A DNA stretch of 64,000 nucleotides from Pseudophaeobacter arcticus DSM 23566. GTDB taxonomy: Bacteria > Pseudomonadota > Alphaproteobacteria > Rhodobacterales > Rhodobacteraceae. The position numbers and the translations under genes are program-made. The stretch covers positions 2,069,706-2,133,705 of the forward strand of contig NZ_KI421507.1 of NCBI RefSeq assembly GCF_000473205.1. The letters are read 5' to 3'. The notes below the pieces were generated by a model that was not told where the DNA came from, made no database searches, and was given only the letters and a program-made list of their open reading frames with translations. Numbering within the stretch: position 1 is the stretch's first letter; every line of letters starts with the position of its first letter. Positions 1 to 8,666 of the stretch are shown here, in pieces.

Positions 1-1
1 T

Positions 2-421
2 GAGGGCAGCGACATCCCCGGAGATGTGGTCGACCTGATCGTGACCGATGGTTTCACCGGCAATGTTGCCATTAAAACTGGCGAAGGCACCGCCAGCATG
101 CTGCGCACGACCCTGCGGGAAGCCTTTGAATACTCATTCCTTTCCCGCATCGCTGCTATCCTGGCCTATACCTCTCTTTCGCGGCTGACCAAACGGATTG
201 ATCCGCGGCGGGTCAACGGCGGGGTGTTTCTCGGCCTGAATGGCACTGTGGTCAAATCCCACGGTGGCGCCGATGCCACTGGCATCTCGGCCGCGGTCAA
301 GCTCGCCTTCCTCTTGGCCCAGCAGGGCTTTGCCGAAAAGCTGGCTGCACGGGTTGCATCTGTCGTCGAGCTTACTCAAGATGATGCAGCTCTCCAGGAT
401 GCTGAGCATCCCATCAAATAA
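2..421 (+). CDS. plsX: PlsX, phosphate acyltransferase, C-terminal part (cut by left edge)
   Basis: The reading frame is already open at the left edge, so only the last ~139 residues are present. PlsX converts acyl-ACP to acyl-phosphate, the first committed step of phospholipid synthesis in the PlsX/PlsY route, and is a peripheral membrane enzyme. The visible part carries the family's VTDGFTGNVAIKTGEG stretch and the later GGVFLGLNG and HGGADA motifs. It ends 20 bp before fabH, the usual plsX-fabH arrangement. Confident in family; the N-terminus is outside the window. Confidence 0.93.
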   Translation, partial: EGSDIPGDVVDLIVTDGFTGNVAIKTGEGTASMLRTTLREAFEYSFLSRIAAILAYTSLSRLTKRIDPRRVNGGVFLGLNGTVVKSHGGADATGISAAVKLAFLLAQQGFAEKLAARVASVVELTQDDAALQDAEHPIK

Positions 422-441
422 CTCCAAAAGGCAGGCATAGA

Positions 442-1413
442 ATGACGCGACGTGCGGTAGTGGTTGGCACAGGACATTATCTCCCCAAACGGGTGGTGGA
501 AAACGCGGAATTTGAAGCCTCTTTGGACACCAGCGATGAATGGATTCGGTCGCGCTCGGGAATCGAGCGGCGCCATTTTGCCGCCGAGGGTGAAACCACC
601 TCTGAAATGGCAACCGCAGCCGCCCTGGCAGCGCTGAACGACGCCGGGCTGGAAGCCAAAGATATCGACGCCATCATCCTGGCCACTTCCACCGCCGATC
701 TCACCTTTCCCTCTGCCGCAACCATGGTGCAGGCCAATCTGGGCATGACAAATGGCTTTGCCTTTGACGTCCAGGCCGTTTGCGCCGGGTTTGTCTATGC
801 CTTGACCAACGCCAATGCGCTGATCTTGTCCGGCCAGGCAGAGCGTGTTCTGGTGATCGGCTCGGAAACCTTTAGCCGCATCATGGATTGGACCGACCGC
901 TCGACCTGCGTCTTGTTTGGCGATGGCGCCGGCGCGCTTGTGCTCGAGGCCCAGACCCAGACCGGCAGCAAAGACGATCGTGGCATTCTCGCCACCGATC
1001 TTAATTCTGACGGGCGTTACAAAGATCTGCTCTATGTGGATGGCGGCGTTGCCACGCAAAACACCGGCCATCTGCGCATGCAGGGCAACCAGGTGTTCCG
1101 CCATGCGGTGGAAAAACTGGCCAAAACCGCAACCACAGCGCTGGAACGTGCCGAGCTCACCACCGCTGACGTCGATTGGATCGTGCCACATCAGGCCAAT
1201 ATCCGCATCATTCAAGGCACCGCCAAAAAGATGGGCCTGTCGATGGACAACGTGGTTGTGACGGTTCAGGACCACGGTAACACCTCCGCCGCCTCGATTC
1301 CGCTGGCGCTGTCGGTGGGCAAGGCACGCGGCCAGATCAAGCCCGGCGATCTGATTGTCACCGAAGCCATTGGTGGCGGTCTGGCCTGGGGCGCAGTAGT
1401 GTTGCGCTGGTAG
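442..1413 (+). CDS. fabH: FabH, beta-ketoacyl-ACP synthase III
   Basis: Condenses acetyl-CoA with malonyl-ACP to start type II fatty-acid synthesis in the cytoplasm. The 323-residue protein has the expected family length and an intact thiolase-fold catalytic triad: Cys114 in VQAVCAGF, His250 in VPHQAN and Asn280 in DHGNTSAAS. The C-terminal GGGLAWGAVVLRW motif is also typical. The start has a purine-rich AGGCAGG ribosome site about 7 bases upstream. It follows plsX directly and is probably co-transcribed with it. Confidence 0.97.
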   Translation: MTRRAVVVGTGHYLPKRVVENAEFEASLDTSDEWIRSRSGIERRHFAAEGETTSEMATAAALAALNDAGLEAKDIDAIILATSTADLTFPSAATMVQANLGMTNGFAFDVQAVCAGFVYALTNANALILSGQAERVLVIGSETFSRIMDWTDRSTCVLFGDGAGALVLEAQTQTGSKDDRGILATDLNSDGRYKDLLYVDGGVATQNTGHLRMQGNQVFRHAVEKLAKTATTALERAELTTADVDWIVPHQANIRIIQGTAKKMGLSMDNVVVTVQDHGNTSAASIPLALSVGKARGQIKPGDLIVTEAIGGGLAWGAVVLRW

Positions 1414-1453
1414 CTCCGAAGCCAGGAAACAGGGCTCTTGCAATTCATTGATA

Positions 1454-1483
1454 TTGACAGGGAAATTCCCCTGCCCCTATGAT
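1454..1483 (+). promoter_or_regulatory. Predicted sigma70-type promoter of ihfA
   Basis: TTGACA at 1454-1459 and TATGAT at 1478-1483 are separated by 18 bp and lie just upstream of ihfA. The spacer begins with GGGAAATTCCC (1460-1470), a near-palindrome that could bind a regulator. The hexamers are seen directly; promoter function is inferred. Confidence 0.6.
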
Positions 1484-1506
1484 TTGAGAAACAACGGGGA
1501 TTTAGC

Positions 1507-1809
1507 ATGAGCGAAAAAACTCTTACACGCATGGATCTGAGCGAAGCTGTCTTCCGTGAGGTCGGCTTGTCTCGAAACGAAAGCGCCCAACTGGTAGAGA
1601 GCATGTTACAGCACATGTCCGATGCTCTTGTGCTGGGAGAGCAGGTGAAAATCTCGTCTTTTGGCACCTTTAGTGTCCGGGATAAGTCTGCTCGTGTTGG
1701 TCGAAATCCCAAAACCGGCGAGGAAGTTCCGATCCAGCCACGACGCGTTCTGACCTTCCGCCCTTCACATCTGATGAAAGACCGGGTCGCAGACGGAAAC
1801 CGCAAATAA
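1507..1809 (+). CDS. ihfA: Integration host factor subunit alpha
   Basis: 100-residue DNA-bending protein of the HU/IHF family, expected to pair with IhfB and fold DNA in replication, transcription and site-specific recombination. The family core is visible: helical N-terminus, [27 protein letters not shown] in the beta-arm region, with the RNPKTGE signature before the Pro at the arm tip. Short charged C-terminus. It has its own promoter-like sequence and sits between fabH and a MerR-type gene, a Rhodobacterales arrangement. Confidence 0.96.
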   Translation: MSEKTLTRMDLSEAVFREVGLSRNESAQLVESMLQHMSDALVLGEQVKISSFGTFSVRDKSARVGRNPKTGEEVPIQPRRVLTFRPSHLMKDRVADGNRK

Positions 1810-1924
1810 CGCGGCATCCTTCCGTTTTGCCCGTCTTTGCCTGCCTTCTGCCCGGCTCTGCCTTCCGATCCGGTTAGGCCAGCCTCCCAGCTCTTCCCAG
1901 AGCATGATCATTGGAACTATCAAG

Positions 1925-3100
1925 ATGTCAAAATCAGCAGACGCCTTTCGCACCATCAGCGAAGTCGCGGACTGGCTCGGCGTGCAGGCCCATGTACTGC
2001 GCTTTTGGGAAAGCAAATTCACCCAGATCAAACCCGTAAAACGGGCGGGTGGTCGGCGCTATTACCGACCTGCGGATATGCTTCTGTTGGGGGGGATCAG
2101 GAAGCTTTTGCACAAAGATGGGCTGTCGATCAAAGAGGTCCAGGCGATTCTGCGGGATCTTGGCATTTCCCATGTGAGTCAGATGTCCCACGATCTGGAC
2201 TCCGATGGTCCGCCATCAGATAGTTTTTTGCCGGGCGCGCTGTCCAAAACCACCGGAGGCTCTCGGAACGCGGGTTCGGCAAGTAGCCCGCAGCAGACCA
2301 CGTCCCCTTCCCCCGTTGAAGAGGCGACCCCAGAAGACGCAACGCGTCCTTCAGGGGATGCGGCAAATGACCAAAGACCACCGGGATTGAGCAACAAAAC
2401 CTCCTCGTCCTCGGACCAGGCAGCTGATGTCTTACCCCCCCTGGCGACCAAAGGGGCAAGCGGGACAGAAACTGCTCCCCTCGCCGATGAGACTTTTGAC
2501 ACCCGTCAAAGCGAATCATTCCCTGCTTCAGATCTGGCTACCGTCACTGACGCACCGGCAACCGTTGAGGACAGCCTATCCGAACTGGGGTCCGAACAGC
2601 TGCCGCAAACGGATCCCATTCCGCCGAGCCCGCCAGCCGAGACAGATTTGGTGCAGCCCGATGCTGCTACGGCGGAACCCGAACAAATGTATATGGAGCT
2701 CGACGGCCCAGCCGAGCTCGCCCCGGCGGCCCAGACGCTGTCTGAGCTCGGCGAGACGGGAGCGGTCGACACGACACCACTAGACACAGCGCCAAGTGCC
2801 GCTGATCCGGTTGAACTTATGCAGCACTCCCCCTTGACCGGCGAGTCACAGAATCCCGCCGCCGATGTCGCAGTGGATTCGCTTGAAGCCCCCTCTCAAC
2901 ATGCATTTCCTCCTCAAGAGCAGGCAGACCCAGCATACATCACCGATGCAACGGAGTTGCCACAGCCCCCTGCGCCCCCCTCCGCTCCCGCAGCGACTGT
3001 CCTCGCCCTGCTTGCACAGACCTCACGCCTGCCCGCGCATATCAAAGCGGATGTTGCCGGCTGCGCCGCAGAGCTGCGCGCAATCCTGGCCGCAGGCTAA
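1925..3100 (+). CDS. MerR-family transcriptional regulator with long acidic tail
   Basis: The first ~80 residues form a MerR-type winged helix-turn-helix ([13 protein letters not shown], then LRFWESKF and [10 protein letters not shown]), followed by the dimer-helix start. The remaining ~310 residues are low-complexity, rich in Pro, Ala, Glu, Ser and Thr, with a short conserved helical end ([18 protein letters not shown]). I chose ATG 1925 over the earlier in-frame start at 1904 because MSKSADAF begins right before the conserved domain. No metal-binding Cys pattern is visible. The target is unknown; position next to ihfA is conserved in relatives. Confidence 0.85.
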   Translation: MSKSADAFRTISEVADWLGVQAHVLRFWESKFTQIKPVKRAGGRRYYRPADMLLLGGIRKLLHKDGLSIKEVQAILRDLGISHVSQMSHDLDSDGPPSDSFLPGALSKTTGGSRNAGSASSPQQTTSPSPVEEATPEDATRPSGDAANDQRPPGLSNKTSSSSDQAADVLPPLATKGASGTETAPLADETFDTRQSESFPASDLATVTDAPATVEDSLSELGSEQLPQTDPIPPSPPAETDLVQPDAATAEPEQMYMELDGPAELAPAAQTLSELGETGAVDTTPLDTAPSAADPVELMQHSPLTGESQNPAADVAVDSLEAPSQHAFPPQEQADPAYITDATELPQPPAPPSAPAATVLALLAQTSRLPAHIKADVAGCAAELRAILAAG

Positions 3101-3176
3101 AATATTCACTGCTACTGAAAAAAACCGGAAATACCCCCTTGCCCCCGCCGGGAAATACAGTAGAACCCGTCATCAG

Positions 3177-3253
3177 CGGGCTATGGCGCAGCCTGGTAGC
3201 GCGTCCGTCTGGGGGACGGAAGGTCGCAGGTTCGAGTCCTGCTAGCCCGACCA
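3177..3253 (+). tRNA. tRNA-Pro (anticodon GGG)
   Basis: A 77-nt cloverleaf is readable: acceptor CGGGCTA pairs with TAGCCCG, then A and encoded CCA. The anticodon arm is TCCGT-CTGGGGG-ACGGA, placing GGG at the anticodon, which decodes CCC/CCU proline codons. The T-loop TTCGAGTC is canonical. A strong terminator follows immediately. Confidence 0.97.
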
Positions 3254-3290
3254 AAAACCGTTTGAGTGTTCTACACTCAAACGGTTTTTT
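3253..3290 (+). terminator. Rho-independent terminator after tRNA-Pro
   Basis: A 16-bp perfect inverted repeat (AAAAACCGTTTGAGTG and its complement) with a 5-nt loop ends in a run of six T. It starts at the last base of the tRNA, so it terminates the tRNA transcript. Confidence 0.9.
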
Positions 3291-3386
3291 GCTTTTCACC
3301 TCATCTGCTTGCAGCTTTTGCCAAATCTCCAAAGAGGTGATATCGGTCAGCCCTATCGGCCCACCTAAGCCAGAGGATAATGGATC

Positions 3387-4466
3387 ATGACCGGCGTTCT
3401 ACCCAGCCAAGCTATTGAAAAAATGTTTCAACGTGGTGAAATCACCCTCGCCGAACCTCTGGTCGATGGTCAGGTTCAACCCGCCAGTTTGGACCTGCGA
3501 CTTGGCACCGTTGCCTATCGTGTCCGCGCCTCCTTTCTGGCGGGGCGGGAATGCAGCGTCGCAGAGCGGATCAGCGAATTTGAGATGCATCGCATTGATC
3601 TGACCAAAGGCGCAGTGCTGGAAAAGGGCTGCGTCTATCTTGTACCCTTGATGGAGGGGCTGGCGCTGCCCCAGGATGTATCGGCAGTGGCCAATGCCAA
3701 AAGCTCAACCGGGCGTCTCGATCTATTGACCCGGACCATCACCGATGGCGGCGTGGAGTTTGACCGCATCAAACCCGGCTACAGCGGCCCGCTTTATGCC
3801 GAGATATGCCCGCGCTCCTTTTCGGTGCTGGTGCGTCCGGGGATGCGGCTGAACCAAATCCGTTTCCGTCAGGGCCAGGCCGTTCTCAGCGATGCTGAAC
3901 TGGCCGAACTGCACCAGCAAAGCCCCCTGGTGGATGGGACAGCCGTGATCGAAGACGGGCTGGGCTTTTCTGTCGATCTGCGCCTGCCCGGATCCGATCT
4001 GGTGGGCTACCGCGCCAAGCCGCACACCGGGGTGATTGATCTGGATCGGATCGGTGAATACGATCCGCAAGACTATTGGGAAGAGGTCCACAGCACCTCT
4101 GGCCGCATTATTCTGGATCCTGGCGCCTTTTACATTCTGGTCAGCCGCGAAGCCGTGCAGATCCCCCCGGCCTATGCCGCTGAGATGGCCCCCTATCTTG
4201 CCATGGTAGGCGAATTCCGGGTGCATTACGCTGGCTTCTTTGACCCTGGCTTTGGCCATGACGCCGCTGGCGGCACCGGCTCTCGCGGGGTGCTGGAGGT
4301 GCGCTGCCACGAAGCGCCCTTTGTCCTGGAACACGGGCAGGTGGTTGGTCGCCTGGTCTATGAGCGCATGAGCCAACTGCCCGAGCAGCTTTATGGGGCT
4401 GGCATTGCCTCCAATTACCAGGGCCAGGGTTTGAAGCTTTCCAAGCATTTCAAATCCCCGCGCTGA
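3387..4466 (+). CDS. 2'-deoxycytidine 5'-triphosphate deaminase, long form
   Basis: A 359-residue protein of the Dcd/dUTPase fold, about twice the length of E. coli Dcd, as in alphaproteobacterial long forms that carry two dUTPase-like halves. The first half holds SLDLRLG, then KSSTGRLD and GGVEFDRIKPGYSG and RPGMRLNQIRF, matching the Dcd trimer active-site region. The second half repeats the fold (SVDLRLPG, DPGAFYILVSREAVQIPP, AGFFDPGFGH). Predicted to deaminate dCTP to dUTP for thymidylate synthesis. Start ATG has GAGGA about 10 bases upstream. Confidence 0.85.
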   Translation: MTGVLPSQAIEKMFQRGEITLAEPLVDGQVQPASLDLRLGTVAYRVRASFLAGRECSVAERISEFEMHRIDLTKGAVLEKGCVYLVPLMEGLALPQDVSAVANAKSSTGRLDLLTRTITDGGVEFDRIKPGYSGPLYAEICPRSFSVLVRPGMRLNQIRFRQGQAVLSDAELAELHQQSPLVDGTAVIEDGLGFSVDLRLPGSDLVGYRAKPHTGVIDLDRIGEYDPQDYWEEVHSTSGRIILDPGAFYILVSREAVQIPPAYAAEMAPYLAMVGEFRVHYAGFFDPGFGHDAAGGTGSRGVLEVRCHEAPFVLEHGQVVGRLVYERMSQLPEQLYGAGIASNYQGQGLKLSKHFKSPR

Positions 4467-4633
4467 TCATATTGCCTTGGGCGGCTTCCAATCTGGCAGC
4501 CCCCAAGCAGCGAGGCCGACCCTATTTCAGCTCGCTCATATTTCTGACGCCACGCATCTTGCAGCCTGGGCTTTCCTTCAAGAGGGGCTAAGGCTAGGAG
4601 CAGGGAACCAGATCCGCGCAAAAGGTGATTCAT

Positions 4634-5839
4634 ATGCCGCTGCCGTCCTCTCCGCCTCTGCAGCAACCGCTTTGGGCCTCGATCCTGATCCTGATGAGCG
4701 CAATTGGCATTGTTGGCTCTAACTCCCTGCTCCTCTCACCGCTGGTTCTGGCCGTGGGCAATGATCTGGGCGCCGATCCTGCCGGTGTGATGCAGGCCGC
4801 CAGCGCCTACGGGCTTGGGGTTGCGGCTGCGGCCCTCACCCTGGCGCCCTTGGGAGACCGAATCGGAGCGGGACGGCTGTTGCGCATTGCCTTGCTGGTG
4901 CTGGCACTTGGGTTGGCCGCCAGCTCCGCCGCACCGGGGCTTTGGGGCTTGATAGCGGCGCAGGCTTTTTGTGGTCTCGCAGGAGGGGCCGCCCTGCCCT
5001 CAATATACACCCTGGCTGCGGTGATTGCCCCAAGGGGGCGCGAAGCCCGCGTGGTTGGCCTGGTTTTGACCGGTTGGACCCTGTCTATGGTGCTGGGCGT
5101 CAGCCTGAGCGCATGGCTGGCCGATCTGGCGGGCTGGCGGTTGGTCTATCTGGCCCTGGCGCTATTGGCAGCCGGGCTCTGGCTCAGCTCTGCAGGGCTT
5201 GGTCGGATCACTTCCAGCTCGGGGGGGCAGGCCAGCTCCCCCCTGACGGCGCTGCGGGTACCGGGAATTCGGCGCGGGTTGCTGGCCTCCTGCCTGCTGA
5301 TGCTCAGCTTTTACACCACCTATTTTTTCACCGGTGCCCATGTGACCCTCACCCTGGGCCTCAGCACCGCCCAGGCAGGGCTGCTGCCACTGTTTTACGG
5401 CATTGGCTTTGGGCTTGCGGTGATCTTTGATCCGCTGCTGGACCGGCTGGGATTGGTCCGTGCCACGCCGCCGATCTTTGTGCTGATTGCCCTTACCTAC
5501 CTGGTGATGCTCAGCGTTGCAGGCAACTACACATTGCTGCTGCTTTTTGCGCTGGTCTGGGGCGTTTTCCAGCACCTCGGCCTCAACCTTCTGGTGGCAC
5601 GGCTCACGAGTTTGGATCTCGAACAACGCGGAGCCATCATGGGGCTCTATAGCACCATTACCTATCTCTGCGTCTTTGCAGCGCCTTTTGTCGGCGGGCT
5701 GCTCTTTCCGCTCTGGGGGCTCATGGGCTGCCTGGCGCTGTCGGCGCTCCTATGCCTTTTCGAGGCCATTGAGGCCGCAATAAGCCTGCGCCGCCCTCTC
5801 CCTCCTACTAATCCCGTTTTGCCCGACGCGCCTGTCTGA
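4634..5839 (+). CDS. MFS family transporter
   Basis: A 401-residue polytopic protein with about 12 hydrophobic segments and the MFS loop motif GDRIGAGRLL after the second segment. The architecture resembles drug/sugar exporters of the DHA1 type; substrate cannot be deduced. ATG 4634 is preferred over an in-frame GTG at 4625 because AAAGGTG lies at a good distance before it. Its 3' end overlaps the end of the convergent small gene at 5808 by 32 bp. Confidence 0.8.
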   Translation: MPLPSSPPLQQPLWASILILMSAIGIVGSNSLLLSPLVLAVGNDLGADPAGVMQAASAYGLGVAAAALTLAPLGDRIGAGRLLRIALLVLALGLAASSAAPGLWGLIAAQAFCGLAGGAALPSIYTLAAVIAPRGREARVVGLVLTGWTLSMVLGVSLSAWLADLAGWRLVYLALALLAAGLWLSSAGLGRITSSSGGQASSPLTALRVPGIRRGLLASCLLMLSFYTTYFFTGAHVTLTLGLSTAQAGLLPLFYGIGFGLAVIFDPLLDRLGLVRATPPIFVLIALTYLVMLSVAGNYTLLLLFALVWGVFQHLGLNLLVARLTSLDLEQRGAIMGLYSTITYLCVFAAPFVGGLLFPLWGLMGCLALSALLCLFEAIEAAISLRRPLPPTNPVLPDAPV

Positions 5840-6029
5840 TAGCACGGATACGATCCCGTTCCGCGCGGGCTTCGGCCTCGGCCGGTGTTTCTGCGCCGCC
5901 CGGCCCGTTGCGGCCAGAGCTCCGCGATTTTCGCCCAGACAGGGCCCCAAGCCCGGCATCAACCCCCGCATTCACCGCCTTGCCCAGCAAACGCCGCATC
6001 ACCATTTTTATAATCATATCAAAATTCAT
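5808..6029 (-). CDS. Small conserved hypothetical protein, basic
   Basis: A 73-residue protein with an N-terminal amphipathic helix (MIIKMVMRRLLGKAVNAGVDAG), a Ser/Gly linker and a charged Arg/Ala/Glu C-terminus likely to be helical. A GGGAGA ribosome site lies 7 bases before the start. No known domain is recognised. It follows scpB on the same strand after 141 bp and overlaps the end of the convergent MFS gene. Function unknown. Confidence 0.6.
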   Translation of the reverse strand: MNFDMIIKMVMRRLLGKAVNAGVDAGLGALSGRKSRSSGRNGPGGAETPAEAEARAERDRIRAIRQARRAKRD

Positions 6030-6170
6030 TACGTCTCTCCCACGGCCAGAAGCGCCAATTTCACCGGGCGCGCCTCATTGGCTGCACATCACCGCCACGA
6101 TACCTAACAGCAGAATTTGGCAATTCCTTGACCAAGACACCCCACCTGCCACCAAGGCCCAAGGGCTGGG

Positions 6171-6848
6171 TTACTCGCCAAACAGTTCGGGCTGATCGCC
6201 GATCTCTTCGTCGTCCTCACCGCCCTGCCCCAGTTGCAGGCTCCCGGGAGGAGGCCTGTTTTCCAGCAGGCCAGCGGCGCGCAGCTCTTTCAGCCCGGGC
6301 AGATCACGGGCGCTTTCCAATCCAAAATGGTCCAGAAACACTGGTGTCACCACAAAGGTCACAGGTCGCCCTGGCGTCATCCGCCGCCGCCCTATGCGAA
6401 TCCATTCCATTTCCAACAGCTGATCCACCGTGCCGCGCGAGACAGAGACCCCCCGAATTTCCTCGATCTCGGCCCGGGTCACCGGCTGGTGATAGGCAAT
6501 GATCGCCAGGGTCTCGATTGCAGCGCGACTCAGCTTGCGGGTTTCAACAATCTCTTTTTGCATCAAAAAGCCAAGGTCAGGCGCGGTGCGTATGGCCCAG
6601 GCCTCGCCGACCTGAACCACCCGGACCCCACGCCCTTCGTAGCGTTTGCGCAGATGTTCCAGGGCCGTCGCCGGATTGCAGCCATGCGGCATCCGCCCTT
6701 CCAGATCGCGCAGGGTTACCGGCGTGGCACTGGCAAAGAGCACGGCCTCTACCATGCGCTCCTGCTCTGCAATGGGCGGGGCATCAAACAGGCTGTCGCT
6801 GTCACTTTGCGGGTCATTCGCGGAGGCGGCGCTATGGGGGGGGTGCAT
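6171..6848 (-). CDS. scpB: ScpB, segregation and condensation protein B
   Basis: Kleisin-associated winged-helix subunit of the SMC-ScpAB condensin that organises and segregates the chromosome. The 225-residue protein shows the ScpB pattern: EQERMVEAVLFAS near the start, LSRAAIETLAIIAYHQPVTRAEIEEIRGV in the second winged helix, and TFVVTPVFLDHFGL. The acidic C-terminal tail is normal for the family. Its start touches the scpA stop (shared base 6848), indicating translational coupling. Confidence 0.95.
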   Translation of the reverse strand: MHPPHSAASANDPQSDSDSLFDAPPIAEQERMVEAVLFASATPVTLRDLEGRMPHGCNPATALEHLRKRYEGRGVRVVQVGEAWAIRTAPDLGFLMQKEIVETRKLSRAAIETLAIIAYHQPVTRAEIEEIRGVSVSRGTVDQLLEMEWIRIGRRRMTPGRPVTFVVTPVFLDHFGLESARDLPGLKELRAAGLLENRPPPGSLQLGQGGEDDEEIGDQPELFGE

Positions 6849-7645
6849 CAGCTATCCTCGTCCAGGCTGCGCAGTTGAATAGGCGCAAAATTCTCGTTCT
6901 GACGGATTTCAAGCCGCCCTTCCTTGACCAGCTGCAAAGAGGCCGCAAAGGTCGCCGCCGTGGCCGAGCGCCGCTTCACCGGGTCCTTGTGCCAGCCATC
7001 CGGCAGATAGCTGAGCATATCCGTCCAACTGCCTGTAAAGCCAATCAAAGCCCGCATCCTCTCGAGCGCCTCTTCCATGGTGTAAACGCTGTCGCGGTCC
7101 ATTACAAAGGGGCGGAAATCATCCTTGGTGCGGATCCGGGCATAGCCCTGCATCAGGTCCAAAAGATTGGCAGAATAGGTTACGGTCCTGATCCGTTCGA
7201 CATCTTCGTTTTGCCCCCGCACAAAAAAGTCGCGCCCCATCTGGTCGCGCCCCATCAGACGGGCGGCAGCATCGCGCATTGCCTGCAACCGTTCCAGCTG
7301 AAAGGCCAGATGGGCGGCAAGCTCCGCCCCGGATGGCCCGTCTTCGCTGGGATCAGGGGGCAGCAGAAGGCGTGATTTCAAATAGGCCAGCCAGGCCGCC
7401 ATCACCAGGTAATCCGCTGCCAGCTCGATGCGCAGCTCCTTGGCGTGTTCCACAAATGTCAGATACTGTCGGGCCAGTTCCAGCACCGAGATCCGGCGCA
7501 GATCAACCTTTTGCGTCCGCGAGAGAGACAGCAACAGATCGAGCGGCCCTTCAAAGCCGTCGACATCAATAATCAGTGCCTCCGCTGCCAGCCGCTCTTC
7601 GACGGACTGCGCGGTGACTTCATGAAACAGGTTTTTTTCAGACAT
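6848..7645 (-). CDS. scpA: ScpA, segregation and condensation protein A
   Basis: Kleisin subunit that bridges the SMC heads. 265 residues with the N-terminal FEGPLDLLLSLSRTQKVDL signature and a C-terminal winged-helix region (GSWTDMLSYLP onwards, then TAATFAASLQLVKEGRLEIRQ). It overlaps nagZ by 8 bp upstream and scpB by one base downstream, a compact operon nagZ-scpA-scpB. Confidence 0.95.
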   Translation of the reverse strand: MSEKNLFHEVTAQSVEERLAAEALIIDVDGFEGPLDLLLSLSRTQKVDLRRISVLELARQYLTFVEHAKELRIELAADYLVMAAWLAYLKSRLLLPPDPSEDGPSGAELAAHLAFQLERLQAMRDAAARLMGRDQMGRDFFVRGQNEDVERIRTVTYSANLLDLMQGYARIRTKDDFRPFVMDRDSVYTMEEALERMRALIGFTGSWTDMLSYLPDGWHKDPVKRRSATAATFAASLQLVKEGRLEIRQNENFAPIQLRSLDEDS

Positions 7646-8666
7646 AGACCTTTCCGCCCATCAAGGCGGTAAGTTCGGCTTCAGCTGCCGCAGTGTCAAG
7701 TGGACTGGGGGGCTGGCGCCGCGCCAAAGCCACCTCAGCCCGGGCCAGCCCTGCCGCATCCATTGGCCCTGCGGCCTCTGCAACTGCGCGGCGCTCCGCA
7801 AGCGAGGCATTACAATACAGCACCAGATCGCAGCCCGCCTCGCGGGCCGCCGCTGCATTTTTCGCAGGGGTTCCGGCCAATGCCTTCATCGAGATATCAT
7901 CGGTCATGATCAGACCGCCAAAGCCGATCTCACTGCGGATCATTGTCATGACACTTTTTGAAATGGTGGCCGGTTGCCCATCCAGCGCCCCATAGACCAG
8001 ATGCGCCGTCATGCCGATTGGCAGGTCGTTCAACTGCGCAAAGACAGCAAAATCCTGCGCCCGCAGCGTTTCCAGAGGAGCCGACACAAACGGCAGGTCC
8101 TTGTGGCTATCCACGGTTGCGCGACCATGGCCCGGAATATGTTTCAACACGGGCAGCACGCCGCCATCCAGATGTGCCTGTGCCGTCACCCGTGCCAGCG
8201 CGACGACCTGTTCAAGGCTGTCGCCATAGCAGCGGTTTTTCAAAAACTCATGGGTGTTTGGCGTCACCAGATCGCCAACCGGTGCGCAGTTGCTATCGAT
8301 GCCAAGATCAAACAACTCCTGCGCAATCAGGCGATAGCGCAGATACATGGCGCGCTCGGCCTCTGCGCCAGCCTGTATCACATGGTCCAGCGGCGCCATC
8401 CAATCCCGCGCCAGCGGGCTGCGCAGGCGCTGCACCCGGCCACCCTCCTGGTCGATGGTGATCAGACAGTCGCGACCTACGGCCTCGCGCAGTTCACAGC
8501 ACAGTGCCCGCGTTTGATCGGCGCTTTTGATATTGCGGGCAAAGAGAATAAAGCCAAAAGGATCCGCTGCGCGGAAAAACGCCTTTTCCTCAGCACTCAG
8601 AACCAGCCCTTCGGCATCAAGAATGGTAGCGCCGCAGGCCGTCACCGTGTTGTCACCGGGATGCAA
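7638..8666 (-). CDS. nagZ: NagZ, beta-N-acetylhexosaminidase
   Basis: GH3 glycosidase that removes GlcNAc from 1,6-anhydro-muropeptides in cytoplasmic cell-wall recycling. The 342-residue single-domain protein has the NagZ loop KHIPGHGRATVDSHKDLP with the catalytic His/Asp dyad and the nucleophile Asp in GGLIMTDDISM. The start overlaps the end of the SPOR gene by 25 bp, and it leads into scpA. The grouping with a SPOR-domain protein and ScpAB is common in Rhodobacterales. Confidence 0.94.
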   Translation of the reverse strand: MHPGDNTVTACGATILDAEGLVLSAEEKAFFRAADPFGFILFARNIKSADQTRALCCELREAVGRDCLITIDQEGGRVQRLRSPLARDWMAPLDHVIQAGAEAERAMYLRYRLIAQELFDLGIDSNCAPVGDLVTPNTHEFLKNRCYGDSLEQVVALARVTAQAHLDGGVLPVLKHIPGHGRATVDSHKDLPFVSAPLETLRAQDFAVFAQLNDLPIGMTAHLVYGALDGQPATISKSVMTMIRSEIGFGGLIMTDDISMKALAGTPAKNAAAAREAGCDLVLYCNASLAERRAVAEAAGPMDAAGLARAEVALARRQPPSPLDTAAAEAELTALMGGKVYV

